Origin: Rhodoferax ferrireducens
GTDB lineage: Bacteria; Pseudomonadota; Gammaproteobacteria; Burkholderiales; Burkholderiaceae_C
NCBI RefSeq assembly: GCF_003347515.1
Contig: NZ_QEII01000256.1
Coordinates: forward strand, 62,001 to 126,000
Direction: 5' to 3'
Length of the DNA: 64,000 bases
The position numbers were made by a program, and so were the translations under genes. Positions 9,339 through 17,292 of this stretch are shown piece by piece (positions within the stretch are counted from its first letter, which is position 1; the number at the start of each line of letters is the position of its first letter). A model generated the notes under the pieces. The model was not told the origin of the DNA. It did no database searches and saw only the letters and a program-made list of their open reading frames with translations.

Positions 9339-10235
9339 ATGTTGTCTCGCCTGCTACGCCGCCTGCTACTGGGCCAAGTCCTGGCCGGTGCCCTGCTGGG
9401 CTGGCTGATTGCCAGACGGACGGACACCTCACCATGGATTGCCGCTGTCACGGCCTTGGGCTTCCCCCTGGTGATGGTGCTGCTGGTGGCCAGCACGACC
9501 GCCATCCTGTCACGCGCGCCTGGCGCCAACGCTTTGTGGTGGCGTTCGCTATTCAGTGATTTTGTGGCGGTCATCCGGGTTTTCCTGCTCCAGCAGCCGT
9601 GGGCCGTAGCCCCGCCTGGCGTGATGCCCGCCACGGCTGCCCCGCCCCGCCGCATACCCGTGCTTCTGGTGCATGGCTACCTGTGCAATCACCGGGTGTG
9701 GGATGTCATGGCCCCGCGGCTGCGTGGCGCCGGGCACCCGGTGTTGGCGCTTGACCTGGAGCCCCTGTTCACCTCCATCGACCGCTATGTACCCCTCATC
9801 GAACAAGGCGTGGCGGAACTGTGTCGCCAGACAGGTTCAGACAAGGTCGTCCTCCTCGGCCACAGCATGGGCGGGCTGGTCATCCGGGCCTGGATGCGCA
9901 CCTACGGCACGAGCCGGGTGGCCCGCGTCATCACCCTTGGCACACCGCACGCCGGCACGCGCATGGCCGCCCGCAGTCGGACCGACAACGCCAGGCAAAT
10001 GTTCTTGCGCAGCCCCTGGCTACAGGATCTGGCGGCCAGCGAGACAGAACCGACCCGCAGCCTGATGCGCATAGGCATCACGCCGCAGGACAACATCGTT
10101 TATCCCCAGCGCGAACAGGTGCTCGAAGGTGTGCCGGTCACCGTGTTTGACGGCCTTGGCCACCTCGATCTCTGCCTCAATGGCGCTGTCATTGCCTGGG
10201 TGTTGCAGCAGCTGGAAGACCCGGCGCTTCGCTAA
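9339..10235 (+). CDS. Alpha/beta hydrolase, lipase-like, membrane-anchored
   Basis: Alpha/beta hydrolase resembling triacylglycerol lipases and esterases. Two hydrophobic segments occupy about residues 5-60, so the protein is probably inner-membrane anchored with the hydrolase domain after residue 105. LLVHGYLCN supplies the oxyanion-hole HG, the nucleophile elbow is GHSMGG (Ser about 175), and GTPHAGT follows. A late histidine in GLGHLDLC is the likely catalytic His. Substrate unknown. It is followed 36 bp later by a second, unrelated-looking hydrolase, and comes after the beta-oxidation genes, which makes lipid or polyester breakdown a reasonable but unproven role. Confidence 0.82.
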   Translation: MLSRLLRRLLLGQVLAGALLGWLIARRTDTSPWIAAVTALGFPLVMVLLVASTTAILSRAPGANALWWRSLFSDFVAVIRVFLLQQPWAVAPPGVMPATAAPPRRIPVLLVHGYLCNHRVWDVMAPRLRGAGHPVLALDLEPLFTSIDRYVPLIEQGVAELCRQTGSDKVVLLGHSMGGLVIRAWMRTYGTSRVARVITLGTPHAGTRMAARSRTDNARQMFLRSPWLQDLAASETEPTRSLMRIGITPQDNIVYPQREQVLEGVPVTVFDGLGHLDLCLNGAVIAWVLQQLEDPALR

Positions 10236-10271
10236 GCCACAGATCCCGCCAAGACCTCACAGGAGTTACCC

Positions 10272-11102
10272 ATGTCACGCATGAAGAAGCTGAAAGCGTC
10301 GATGACCCAGTTTCCCGACATCGACGCACCCTCGATTTGGCTGCTGGCCCTGGAACAGCGTGCCTTCTGGGAGTTCTGGGCCGGTGTAGCCAGTTTCAAG
10401 CCGCTGCAACTGTTGGCGCCGCAAGGCGATGGGCACCCGGTGCTGGTGATTCCCGGTCTTGGCGCCTCGGACACGTCAACCGTCCTGTTACGCAAGTTTT
10501 TGGACGACCTGGGTTATGCCACCTACCCCTGGGATCTGGGGCGCAACAAGGGGCTCAAAGAAGAAGGCGCCGAGTTGATGCGGCAACGGCTGAAAGTCAT
10601 TTTCGATCAGCATGGACGAAAAGTCAGCGTGATCGGCCAGAGCTTGGGCGGCGTGTTTGCCCGTGAATTGGCCCGGTTTGATCCCGACAAGGTCCGCCAG
10701 GTTATTACGCTGGGCTCGCCCTTCACCGGCCATCCGCTGGCCTCGACGGGCACCCACCTGTACGAATGGCTGTCCGGCGACCGGCTGGAAGACCTGGACT
10801 TCAACCAGCACCTGGCCATGCGCGTCAAGCCACCGGTGCCGACGACCTCGATCTACAGCAAACTCGATGGCGTGGTGGCGTGGGAATGCTCGATCGAAGA
10901 GGGTCAGCCTGAGGGCGAGAGCATTCATCTGCGCGGCAACAGCCACATCGGCATGGGCAGCAGCCCGGGCGCCTTGTACCTGATTGCCGATCGCCTGGCG
11001 CAGCCCGAAAACGACTGGAAGCCGTTCGAGGCCAGTGGTGTGGCGCGACTTTTCTATGGGACGGACAGCCATCGCAACGCTTCCGGCACGGTCAAGCGCT
11101 AG
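10272..11102 (+). CDS. Alpha/beta hydrolase, putative lipase/esterase
   Basis: Soluble 276-residue alpha/beta hydrolase. VIPGLGASDTST is the oxyanion-side loop, VIGQSLGGVFARE holds the nucleophilic serine (about residue 123), and GNSHIGMGS contains the probable catalytic histidine. No signal peptide is seen. AGGAG eight bases upstream supports the ATG. It probably forms an operon with the preceding lipase-like gene. Substrate unknown; similar proteins are annotated as esterases or PGAP1-like hydrolases. Confidence 0.8.
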   Translation: MSRMKKLKASMTQFPDIDAPSIWLLALEQRAFWEFWAGVASFKPLQLLAPQGDGHPVLVIPGLGASDTSTVLLRKFLDDLGYATYPWDLGRNKGLKEEGAELMRQRLKVIFDQHGRKVSVIGQSLGGVFARELARFDPDKVRQVITLGSPFTGHPLASTGTHLYEWLSGDRLEDLDFNQHLAMRVKPPVPTTSIYSKLDGVVAWECSIEEGQPEGESIHLRGNSHIGMGSSPGALYLIADRLAQPENDWKPFEASGVARLFYGTDSHRNASGTVKR

Positions 11103-11174
11103 CCCGTGGCGCGCTCGCCAGCCGGCCCCCCGCATCGTATAAGCTAGCAGCATAGCCCTACCTTTGTAAGCACC

Positions 11175-12497
11175 ATGACCGACTCGACCGATAACGAACA
11201 GTACTTCACCCAAGCCGTGGCCGAGTTGGGTGAAAAACAACCCGTTATCGCCAGTTGCGCCATCTTCAATGCCAACGGCGTGAAGATCGTCGACAAAGGG
11301 ACGACGATCAACCTGGGCTTGTACGAACGCCTGATGCAACACAAATTGTCGGCACCCATTGAAAGTTGTGTGAGCAGCAGCAATACGGTGACGGGAAAGT
11401 CCTTGAGAGTCAGTGCAGAAGCGATCTTGAATGAGATCCCGTTCTTTGCGCGAATGGCCCCCGACACCAAATCGCGCAAGCTCTTGCTCGACGCCCTTGA
11501 AACCATGCCCCTGCCGGCGCCCATCGCGTTTCAGCTGACCATCGCACGCGATGTCCATCCGGAAATTTACCTGCAACTGATCCGGACGGCATTGACTGCG
11601 GCTTGGCTTGCAAAAACACCTCTGTTGTCGCGCTTCGACGTCAATATTGCCAGCACAGCCGGCATGCTGCACGACATCGGCATGCTGCACGTCGACCCGC
11701 TGTTGCTGTCGCCGGAACATACGCTCAACAGCGCGCTACAACGCCAGCTTTATTCGCACCCCCTAGTCTCCACCATGTTGATCGAACGACACCATCAGTA
11801 CCCCAAGGAGGTCGTGCGTGCCGTGAGTGAGCACCATGAGTACATGGATGGCTCCGGCTATCCCCGCCACCTGATCGGAGACGCTATCAGTCCACTGGGA
11901 AAATTGCTGTCACTGGCCAAAGTGGTTGCAGCCATGTTTTCGCCGGACCGGGACGCGCCGGAACTGCGTTTGTCGGTTTTGTTGCGCATGAATACCCACC
12001 GCTACGAGAACACAATGGCGCTCCAGATCATTGGCATGCTGCAGTCACCCGCGGACAGTATGACAACCCAGCTTGAGCATCTCTCCGACCCGATGCAGCT
12101 GCTGTTGAATATTGACGAGGCGCTGGGTCAATGGTCTGTGGAACTCACCAAGGACCCAAATCTGAGCGCTGCCCGACGGGAGGGACTGACGCTGGTGGCC
12201 GTCCAACTCCAGAAAATCCAGCGCGCGCTGGCCCAGGTCGGCGCGGCACCGGACCAACTCGCCTACCTGGGCAGCGAAACGCTTGACAACAACCTGCTCA
12301 ACGAGATGACCCTCATTACCCGAGAAGCGGGATGGCAGTTGCGTACGGCGGCGCGCCAGACGCGGAGCCGCTGGCGCGCCGTACCCGGTGAAGCCTATCC
12401 CGCCGCCCTGCAGGCGTGGCTGGACTGTGTTGACGCGGTGATTGCCAAAATCGGCGGATTTGAAACTCTGGACCATGTAAGTGCCGAAACAGCTTGA
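11175..12497 (+). CDS. Degenerate HD-GYP domain protein
   Basis: 440 residues with an HD-GYP-like core: MLHDIGMLHVDP, then SHPLVSTML, then SEHHEYMDGSGYP. These match the cyclic-di-GMP phosphodiesterase family in the HD pair, the following His and the HHE...DGxGYP block. However, the Lys of HDxxK is Met (HDIGM), the helix before HD lacks the usual His, and the last metal-ligand Asp (normally in an ADxFDA-like segment) is Lys in LSLAKVVAAM. Activity may therefore be lost or altered. The N-terminal 120 and C-terminal 150 residues have no recognised domain. The 3' end overlaps the start of the chromate transporter gene by 17 bp. Confidence 0.75.
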   Translation: MTDSTDNEQYFTQAVAELGEKQPVIASCAIFNANGVKIVDKGTTINLGLYERLMQHKLSAPIESCVSSSNTVTGKSLRVSAEAILNEIPFFARMAPDTKSRKLLLDALETMPLPAPIAFQLTIARDVHPEIYLQLIRTALTAAWLAKTPLLSRFDVNIASTAGMLHDIGMLHVDPLLLSPEHTLNSALQRQLYSHPLVSTMLIERHHQYPKEVVRAVSEHHEYMDGSGYPRHLIGDAISPLGKLLSLAKVVAAMFSPDRDAPELRLSVLLRMNTHRYENTMALQIIGMLQSPADSMTTQLEHLSDPMQLLLNIDEALGQWSVELTKDPNLSAARREGLTLVAVQLQKIQRALAQVGAAPDQLAYLGSETLDNNLLNEMTLITREAGWQLRTAARQTRSRWRAVPGEAYPAALQAWLDCVDAVIAKIGGFETLDHVSAETA

Positions 12498-13077
12498 GCC
12501 TGGCGCCCGCCCTGAATCGTTGACCGACCTGTTCTGGTCATTCACGAAGCTGGCCCTGCAAGGCTTTGGTGGCGTGCTCGCCGTCGTGCAACGCGAACTG
12601 GTGGAAAAAAAACAGTGGCTGACCCTTGAGGAATTCGTGGAAGACTGGGCCGTGGCGCAAATCTTGCCCGGCCCCAATGTGGTCAACCTCTCCTTGATGA
12701 TTGGCGACCGCTACTTTGGCCTGCGCGGTGCGCTGGTGGCGCTAGCCGGCATGCTGGCCTTTCCGATGCTGATCGTGCTAGCGCTGGCAGCCCTCTTTGC
12801 CGGCATTTCGGATGCACCCGGCGTTCAGGGCGCGCTGCGTGGCATGGGCGCCGTGGCGGCAGGCCTGATTACCGCCACCGGGCTCAAACTGATCGGCGCT
12901 TTGAAGAAAAATGTAATGGGAGCCCCCGTCTGCTCGGCGCTAGGCGCTATTACTTTCGTAGCAATTGCTTTGCTGCGCCTGCCTTTGGCATGGGTGCTTC
13001 TGACGGTGGGCGGACTCGCCTGCGCTTGGGGCTACCGCCAACTTGGCCAGGTCCGCGCACGGGAGGCAGAAAAGTGA
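12481..13077 (+). CDS. chrA: Chromate transporter, first half-size subunit
   Basis: Half-size (198-residue) protein of the CHR family, with KLALQGFGGVLAVVQREL at the start and the signature LPGPNVVNLSLMIG near residues 61-74, followed by several hydrophobic helices. Two-gene short-chain CHR systems work as pairs of inverted-topology halves and expel chromate or related oxyanions. The start is a GTG that overlaps the HD-GYP gene end. The second half follows with a GTGA overlap. Codons at 12911-12962 coincide with a likely dispersed-repeat copy encoding the loop NVMGAPVCSALGAITF. Confidence 0.87.
   Translation: MPKQLEPGARPESLTDLFWSFTKLALQGFGGVLAVVQRELVEKKQWLTLEEFVEDWAVAQILPGPNVVNLSLMIGDRYFGLRGALVALAGMLAFPMLIVLALAALFAGISDAPGVQGALRGMGAVAAGLITATGLKLIGALKKNVMGAPVCSALGAITFVAIALLRLPLAWVLLTVGGLACAWGYRQLGQVRAREAEK
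12911..12962 (-). repeat. Probable TAGC-type repeat copy in frame inside chrA
   Basis: Minus-strand reading GCTACGAAAGTAATAGC, then CTAGCGC, then ACGGGGGCT. Aligned without gaps to the copy at 4632-4686 it agrees at about 29 of 42 positions by eye. It encodes a loop in ChrA read on the opposite strand from ygiQ's copy. Confidence 0.5.
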
Positions 13078-13670
13078 GCCTGAGTTTGACGGCCGCCGAC
13101 TGGTTGGCCCTGCTGACGCACTTCATGTCATTGTCCTTGCTGGCAGTGGGTGGTGCGATTACCACGGCACCCGACATGCATCGCTATCTGGTGGATGAGC
13201 AGCACTGGTTAAGCGAGGGCCAGTTCACCTCGTCCATCGCCCTGGCACAGGCTGCGCCTGGGCCCAACGTGCTGTTTGTCGCGCTGCTGGGCTGGAATGT
13301 GGGCATGAATGCCGGCGGCGGCATGGATGCGGGTATGCACGCCTGGCTCTTTGCCTTGCTGGGCGTCGGCATTACCATGATCGGCATCCTCTTGCCCAGC
13401 ACCACGCTAACCTTTGCGGCGGCGCGCTGGGGGCATCAAAACCGGGAGTTGCGGGTGGTACGCGCCTTCAAGCAAGGCATGGCACCGATCGTGATTGCGT
13501 TGCTCATCGCCACGGGCTGGATTCTGGCGGTCAGCCATGGCAGTTCGATGAAAAACTGGCCCTTGTGGCTTTTGACCGCCGTGAGCGCATTACTCGTTTG
13601 GCGCACCCGGCTGCACTTGCTGTGGTTGCTTGGCGCGGGCGGCCTGTTGGGCTGGCTGGGCTGGGTTTAA
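13074..13670 (+). CDS. chrA: Chromate transporter, second half-size subunit
   Basis: Second half-size CHR protein. HFMSLSLLAVGGAITTAPDMHR opens the family domain and QAAPGPNVLFVALLGWN is the signature. I start it at the GTG at 13074, which overlaps the upstream stop (GTGA) and has GGGAGG six bases before it; longer in-frame readings run through the first subunit and are not supported. About five hydrophobic segments follow. The tight coupling agrees with a heteromeric transporter made in equal amounts. It ends 4 bp from the convergent rlmB gene. Chromate resistance is the family function; the true substrate here is inferred. Confidence 0.87.
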   Translation: MSLSLTAADWLALLTHFMSLSLLAVGGAITTAPDMHRYLVDEQHWLSEGQFTSSIALAQAAPGPNVLFVALLGWNVGMNAGGGMDAGMHAWLFALLGVGITMIGILLPSTTLTFAAARWGHQNRELRVVRAFKQGMAPIVIALLIATGWILAVSHGSSMKNWPLWLLTAVSALLVWRTRLHLLWLLGAGGLLGWLGWV

Positions 13671-13674
13671 GACA

Positions 13675-14442
13675 TCAGCTGCGCTGGCGCACGGCTTCAT
13701 ACAAACACACGCCGCTGGCCACGGACACATTCAGGCTTTCCACCGCGCCGCGCATGGGAATACTGACCAGCTCGTCGCAGGTCTTGGTCGTGAGCTGGCG
13801 CATGCCGTCGCCCTCCGCGCCCAAGACCAGCGCCACAGGGCCTTTGAGATCCGCCTGGTAGATGGTTTTGCTGGCCACGTCGCTGGTGCCGATGATCCAG
13901 ATATTGCGTTCCTTGAGTTCATTCAGGGTACGCGCCAGGTTGGTCACCATGAAGTAAGGCACGGTTTCTGCGGCTCCGCTGGCGACTTTGGCGACCGTGG
14001 CGTTGATGCCGGCGGCGTGGTCCTTGGGCGCAATCACGGCGTGCACGCCAGCGCCATCGGCCACCCGTAGGCAAGCGCCCAGGTTGTGCGGATCGGTGAC
14101 GCCATCGAGCACCAGAATCAGCGGCGCTTCACGCTCGGCCAGCGGTTTTTCGGCCTGCGCCGCTTCCAGGTTCTCCAGCAGTTCGTCCAGCGAATGCACC
14201 TGGGCCAGCTCTTGCACCCGCGCGGCCACCCCCTGGTGACCGTGGCCGCCACAAAGCTTGGCCAGTCGGATGCCATCGGCCTCGATCAGGCGGGCACCGA
14301 CTTCATTGGCTTTTTCAAGAAACTGGCGCATGCGCGCATCGCGACGCGTGGGCTCGAAATAAATCTCGATGATGGATTTGGGCGCGGTTTTGAGACGGAC
14401 ACCGACGGCATGAAAGCCGAATAAAACTTTGGATGAAGACAT
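13675..14442 (-). CDS. rlmB: 23S rRNA (guanosine-2'-O)-methyltransferase RlmB
   Basis: SPOUT-class methyltransferase that methylates the ribose of G2251 in 23S rRNA. The N-terminal substrate-binding domain ([10 protein letters not shown]..., residues 7-75) is followed by the catalytic SPOUT domain. Its three motifs are visible: [24 protein letters not shown] and [18 protein letters not shown], which form the trefoil knot and S-adenosylmethionine site. Length (255 aa) is normal. It lies downstream of ybbA with a repeat in the 83-bp gap, and may be expressed independently. Confidence 0.95.
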   Translation of the reverse strand: MSSSKVLFGFHAVGVRLKTAPKSIIEIYFEPTRRDARMRQFLEKANEVGARLIEADGIRLAKLCGGHGHQGVAARVQELAQVHSLDELLENLEAAQAEKPLAEREAPLILVLDGVTDPHNLGACLRVADGAGVHAVIAPKDHAAGINATVAKVASGAAETVPYFMVTNLARTLNELKERNIWIIGTSDVASKTIYQADLKGPVALVLGAEGDGMRQLTTKTCDELVSIPMRGAVESLNVSVASGVCLYEAVRQRS

Positions 14443-14468
14443 GCACCAATTATCGTGGCTTGCAGGTT

Positions 14469-14523
14469 ACTATTAAAACAATAGCTACCTGTGCACTACT
14501 GACGAGGGCTAGCGGCCTAAAAT
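14469..14523 (+). repeat. TAGC-type dispersed repeat between ybbA and rlmB
   Basis: Reads ACTATTAAAACAATAGC, then TGTGCACTACTGACGA, then GGGCTAGCGGCCTAAAAT. It fills most of the gap after the ybbA stop. Confidence 0.8.
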
Positions 14524-14525
14524 GC

Positions 14526-15212
14526 TTAAATTTCGACCACAACGTCAAGCACCTGCCCGGCCTCGATCGTGATGCAGCGGGCACAGCGCGCGGCAATGGC
14601 GCGGTCATGCGTCACCAGCACCAGGGTGGTGCCGAGCTCCAGGTTGAGGTCAAACATGAGTTCCATCACTTTTTCACCGGTGGCAAAGTCCAGGCTGCCG
14701 GTGGGCTCGTCCGCCAGCAGCACAGCCGGTTTGACCACGAACGCACGCGCCAGCGCCACCCGCTGCTGCTCGCCGCCGCTCAAGACCTTGGGGTAATGGC
14801 CCAGACGCTCCGACAGGCCCACGCGGGCCAGCATTTCGGTGGCCGCCTTGCGCGCGTCGCGCCTGCCGCCCAGCTCCAGCGGCAACATCACGTTTTCCAG
14901 CGCGGTGAGATTACCGAGCAACTGAAAACTCTGGAACACAAAACCCACTTTTTGCGCCCGGAGATAAGCACGCTGGTCCTCGTTCATGGCAAACAAGTCC
15001 TGGCCCGCCAGGCGAACAGTGCCGCGCGTGGGCGTATCCAGACCCGCAATGATGGACAGCAGCGTGCTTTTGCCGGAACCGGAGGCGCCAACGATGGCTA
15101 CGGTTTCCTTACGGTTCAGCACAAAATCAATATCGCGCAAAATGTCGAGAGTGCCGGTGGAATCCGTGACCGACTTGAAAACATGCTCGACGGAAATAAT
15201 TGAATCAGACAT
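14526..15212 (-). CDS. ybbA: ABC transporter ATP-binding protein YbbA
   Basis: 228-residue ATPase of the LolD/MacB-like family. Walker A is GASGSGKST, the signature is LSGGEQQRVALARAF, Walker B is VLLADEPTGSLD, and the switch His is in VLVTHD. Its place next to divergent tesA is the arrangement of E. coli ybbA-tesA. E. coli ybbA is followed by the large permease gene ybbP; here no permease lies downstream, so the partner is elsewhere or absent. I start at the ATG at 15212 because it opens the conserved segment IISVEHVFKSV; a longer open frame to 15671 is not conserved. Its start codon overlaps that of tesA by two bases. Confidence 0.9.
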   Translation of the reverse strand: MSDSIISVEHVFKSVTDSTGTLDILRDIDFVLNRKETVAIVGASGSGKSTLLSIIAGLDTPTRGTVRLAGQDLFAMNEDQRAYLRAQKVGFVFQSFQLLGNLTALENVMLPLELGGRRDARKAATEMLARVGLSERLGHYPKVLSGGEQQRVALARAFVVKPAVLLADEPTGSLDFATGEKVMELMFDLNLELGTTLVLVTHDRAIAARCARCITIEAGQVLDVVVEI

Positions 15213-15909
15213 GAGGCTTTCTTTGTATCGACGTAACTTGTACCGACGACACTTTATCGCGGCGGGCGTACTGGCTGCTCTGGCGGGGACTTGGCCGGCG
15301 GCGGGTGCCGCCATTGCCGCACGACCTGCCGGAACCATCCTGGTGGTGGGCGACTCCCTGAGTGCAGAGTATGGCCTCAAACGCGGCAGCGGCTGGGTTG
15401 CGCTGCTGGAGAGCAAGCTCAAGGCCGAAAAACTACCAGCCACCGTGGTCAATGCCAGCATCAGCGGCGACACGACGTCTGGCGGACGCTCGCGCCTGGC
15501 CGGCTTGCTGGCGCAGCACCAGCCAACCCATGTGATCATCGAGCTGGGCGGCAACGACGCCTTGCGCGGTTTGTCCTTGCGGCTCACCGAAGACAACCTG
15601 AACCAGATGACGCAGGCAGCCCAAAAAGCCGGAGCCCGGGTGCTGCTGATTGGCATGCAAGTGCCGCCCAACTATGGCAAGGATTACGGCGCGCGCTTTG
15701 CCGCCCTGTTTGCGGACGTGGCCAAAGCCAACAAGGCGGCCTTGGTGCCCTTCCTGCTCAAGGGCATTGCCGATGCGCCGAACGGAACGGCGGGGAATTC
15801 AGACGACAACACACGTTTGTTTCAGGCCGACCGCATTCACCCTCGGGAAGAGGCCCACCCCGTCATGCTGGCCAATGTATGGCCTGAATTGAAAAAGTTG
15901 CTGAAATGA
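15211..15909 (+). CDS. tesA: Arylesterase/acyl-CoA thioesterase I (TesA)
   Basis: Exported SGNH hydrolase: thioesterase, esterase and lysophospholipase activities in the family. A basic N-terminus and hydrophobic stretch (about residues 14-38) look like a signal peptide. Block I is VGDSLSAEYGL (Ser49), block III is GGNDALRG, and block V is DRIHPREEAHP with the catalytic Asp and His. The ATG at 15211 lies back to back with the ybbA start, sharing two bases; no other ATG would keep the signal peptide. The stop overlaps the selU start (ATGA), so the two are probably translationally coupled. Confidence 0.92.
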   Translation: MRLSLYRRNLYRRHFIAAGVLAALAGTWPAAGAAIAARPAGTILVVGDSLSAEYGLKRGSGWVALLESKLKAEKLPATVVNASISGDTTSGGRSRLAGLLAQHQPTHVIIELGGNDALRGLSLRLTEDNLNQMTQAAQKAGARVLLIGMQVPPNYGKDYGARFAALFADVAKANKAALVPFLLKGIADAPNGTAGNSDDNTRLFQADRIHPREEAHPVMLANVWPELKKLLK

Positions 15910-16982
15910 GCCTGAGCACCCTGCCCGCGACCGAAGTCATCCAGCGCCTGCATGAATTCGATACCGTTATCGATGCGCGTAGCGAGGGCGAGTATCTTGA
16001 GGACCATCTGCCCGGCGCCGTGAACTGGCCCACGCTCAACAACGAAGAACGCCGCGACATTGGCACGCTGTACAAGCAGGTCAATGCCTTCGAGGCCAAA
16101 AAACGCGGTGCGGCCATCGCAGCCCGCAATATTGCCGGCCATATTGAACGCGAGGTCATCGACAAGCCGAAAGACTGGAAGCCGCTTGCCTACTGCTGGC
16201 GCGGCGGCAAACGCAGCGGATCGTTGTCACTCATCCTGTCCGAAATCGGTTTTCGGGTGACGCTGGTCGAAGGTGGCTACAAGGCTTTTCGGGCCGCTGT
16301 GGTGCAGGACATTCCGCGCTTGGTGGCTGCGCAGGACTGGCGCGTCATCTGCGGCACTACTGGCTCGGGAAAAACCCGGCTGTTGCAGGCGCTGTTGCAA
16401 CAGGGGGCACAGGTCATTGATCTGGAAGGCCTGGCCTGCCATCGCAGTTCGGTGCTGGGCGCGATTCCAGGGCTGACGCAACCGACCCAAAAGCGCTTTG
16501 ATACGCTGGTGTGGGACGCCTTGCGCGGCCTGGAGCCCAACCGACCGGTTTTCATTGAGAGCGAAAGCAAAAAAGTGGGCAATGTGGCAGTGCCGACCTC
16601 GCTGATCGAGGCCATGCGCGCAAGCCCTTGCCTGAACCTGGTGCTGCCGGATGCCGAACGGGTTGCCCTGCTGATGGAGGACTATGACTTCTTTGTGCGT
16701 GACGTCGAACATTTCTGCAATCGCCTGCAGGTATTGACCGATTTACGGGGCAAGGTCGTGGTCGAAGGCTGGAAAGCCTCAGTCCGTGCCGGGCACATCG
16801 AACCGGTGGTACGCGAACTGCTCACGCAGCACTACGACCCGACTTATCTGCAATCCATGCGGCGCAACTTCCAGCAGTTTGAGGACGCAAAAATAATAGC
16901 CCCCGACGACCATTCGACGGGGGCTATGGCAGTATTGGCGGAGCAATTGATCAGGGAGACGGTCAGCGCGATGCCTCTTTAG
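15906..16982 (+). CDS. selU: tRNA 2-selenouridine synthase
   Basis: Converts 2-thiouridine to 2-selenouridine (via a geranylated form) at the wobble position of tRNAs for Lys, Glu and Gln, using selenophosphate. The N-terminal rhodanese domain holds the active-site cysteine in AYCWRGGKRSG (Cys about 97). A P-loop follows, GTTGSGKTRLL (about residues 150-160), as in the whole family. Length 358 is normal. The C-terminal tail (KIIAPDDHSTGAMAVLA) is encoded by a palindromic repeat copy. No selenophosphate synthetase gene is in the window, so the selenium source must be encoded elsewhere. Confidence 0.93.
   Translation: MSLSTLPATEVIQRLHEFDTVIDARSEGEYLEDHLPGAVNWPTLNNEERRDIGTLYKQVNAFEAKKRGAAIAARNIAGHIEREVIDKPKDWKPLAYCWRGGKRSGSLSLILSEIGFRVTLVEGGYKAFRAAVVQDIPRLVAAQDWRVICGTTGSGKTRLLQALLQQGAQVIDLEGLACHRSSVLGAIPGLTQPTQKRFDTLVWDALRGLEPNRPVFIESESKKVGNVAVPTSLIEAMRASPCLNLVLPDAERVALLMEDYDFFVRDVEHFCNRLQVLTDLRGKVVVEGWKASVRAGHIEPVVRELLTQHYDPTYLQSMRRNFQQFEDAKIIAPDDHSTGAMAVLAEQLIRETVSAMPL
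16889..16937 (+). repeat. TAGC-type repeat copy in frame at the selU 3' end
   Basis: Reads AAAATAATAGCCCCCGACG, then CGACGGGGGCTATGGC. It has a perfect stem TAGCCCCCG.../CGGGGGCTA-like core and encodes the tail of SelU 15 codons before the stop. Confidence 0.6.
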
Positions 16983-17029
16983 TCAGCGGCAATGTGGTGC
17001 CATGGCGCCGGTCAATCGCAAGCGTCAAA

Positions 17030-17215
17030 TCAGGGTTGTGCGGGGGTGTCAGGGTTAGGCGCGGCCTGATCGGTGCTGCCATCCTCAATGGGCGCGCCGT
17101 CCTCTGCACCTTCACCAACCTTGCGATCGGCTTTGTGCTTAAGTTTCTCTTCTTTTTTCTTCTTCTTCGCCAGTTCTTTCTGACGCTTCTCGTATCCGTA
17201 ATTCGGTGTTGCCAA
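17030..17215 (-). CDS. Small Lys-rich conserved hypothetical protein
   Basis: About 61 codons. The sequence begins MATPNYGYEKRQKELAKKKK and is very rich in Lys and Glu, ending in an acidic/Pro tail. I recall short proteins with this opening from many Burkholderiales, with no known function. The start would be TTG at 17215, which fits the conserved first residues. It probably is a soluble basic peptide that could touch nucleic acid or ribosomes, but that is only a guess from composition. Confidence 0.65.
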   Translation of the reverse strand: MATPNYGYEKRQKELAKKKKKEEKLKHKADRKVGEGAEDGAPIEDGSTDQAAPNPDTPAQP

Positions 17216-17292
17216 TGTATGCTTTCAAGTAGTTAAGGGCACTTTAACATTTCATGACCAGTGCCTGGTATGCCGGGCGTAATTTTATTGCC

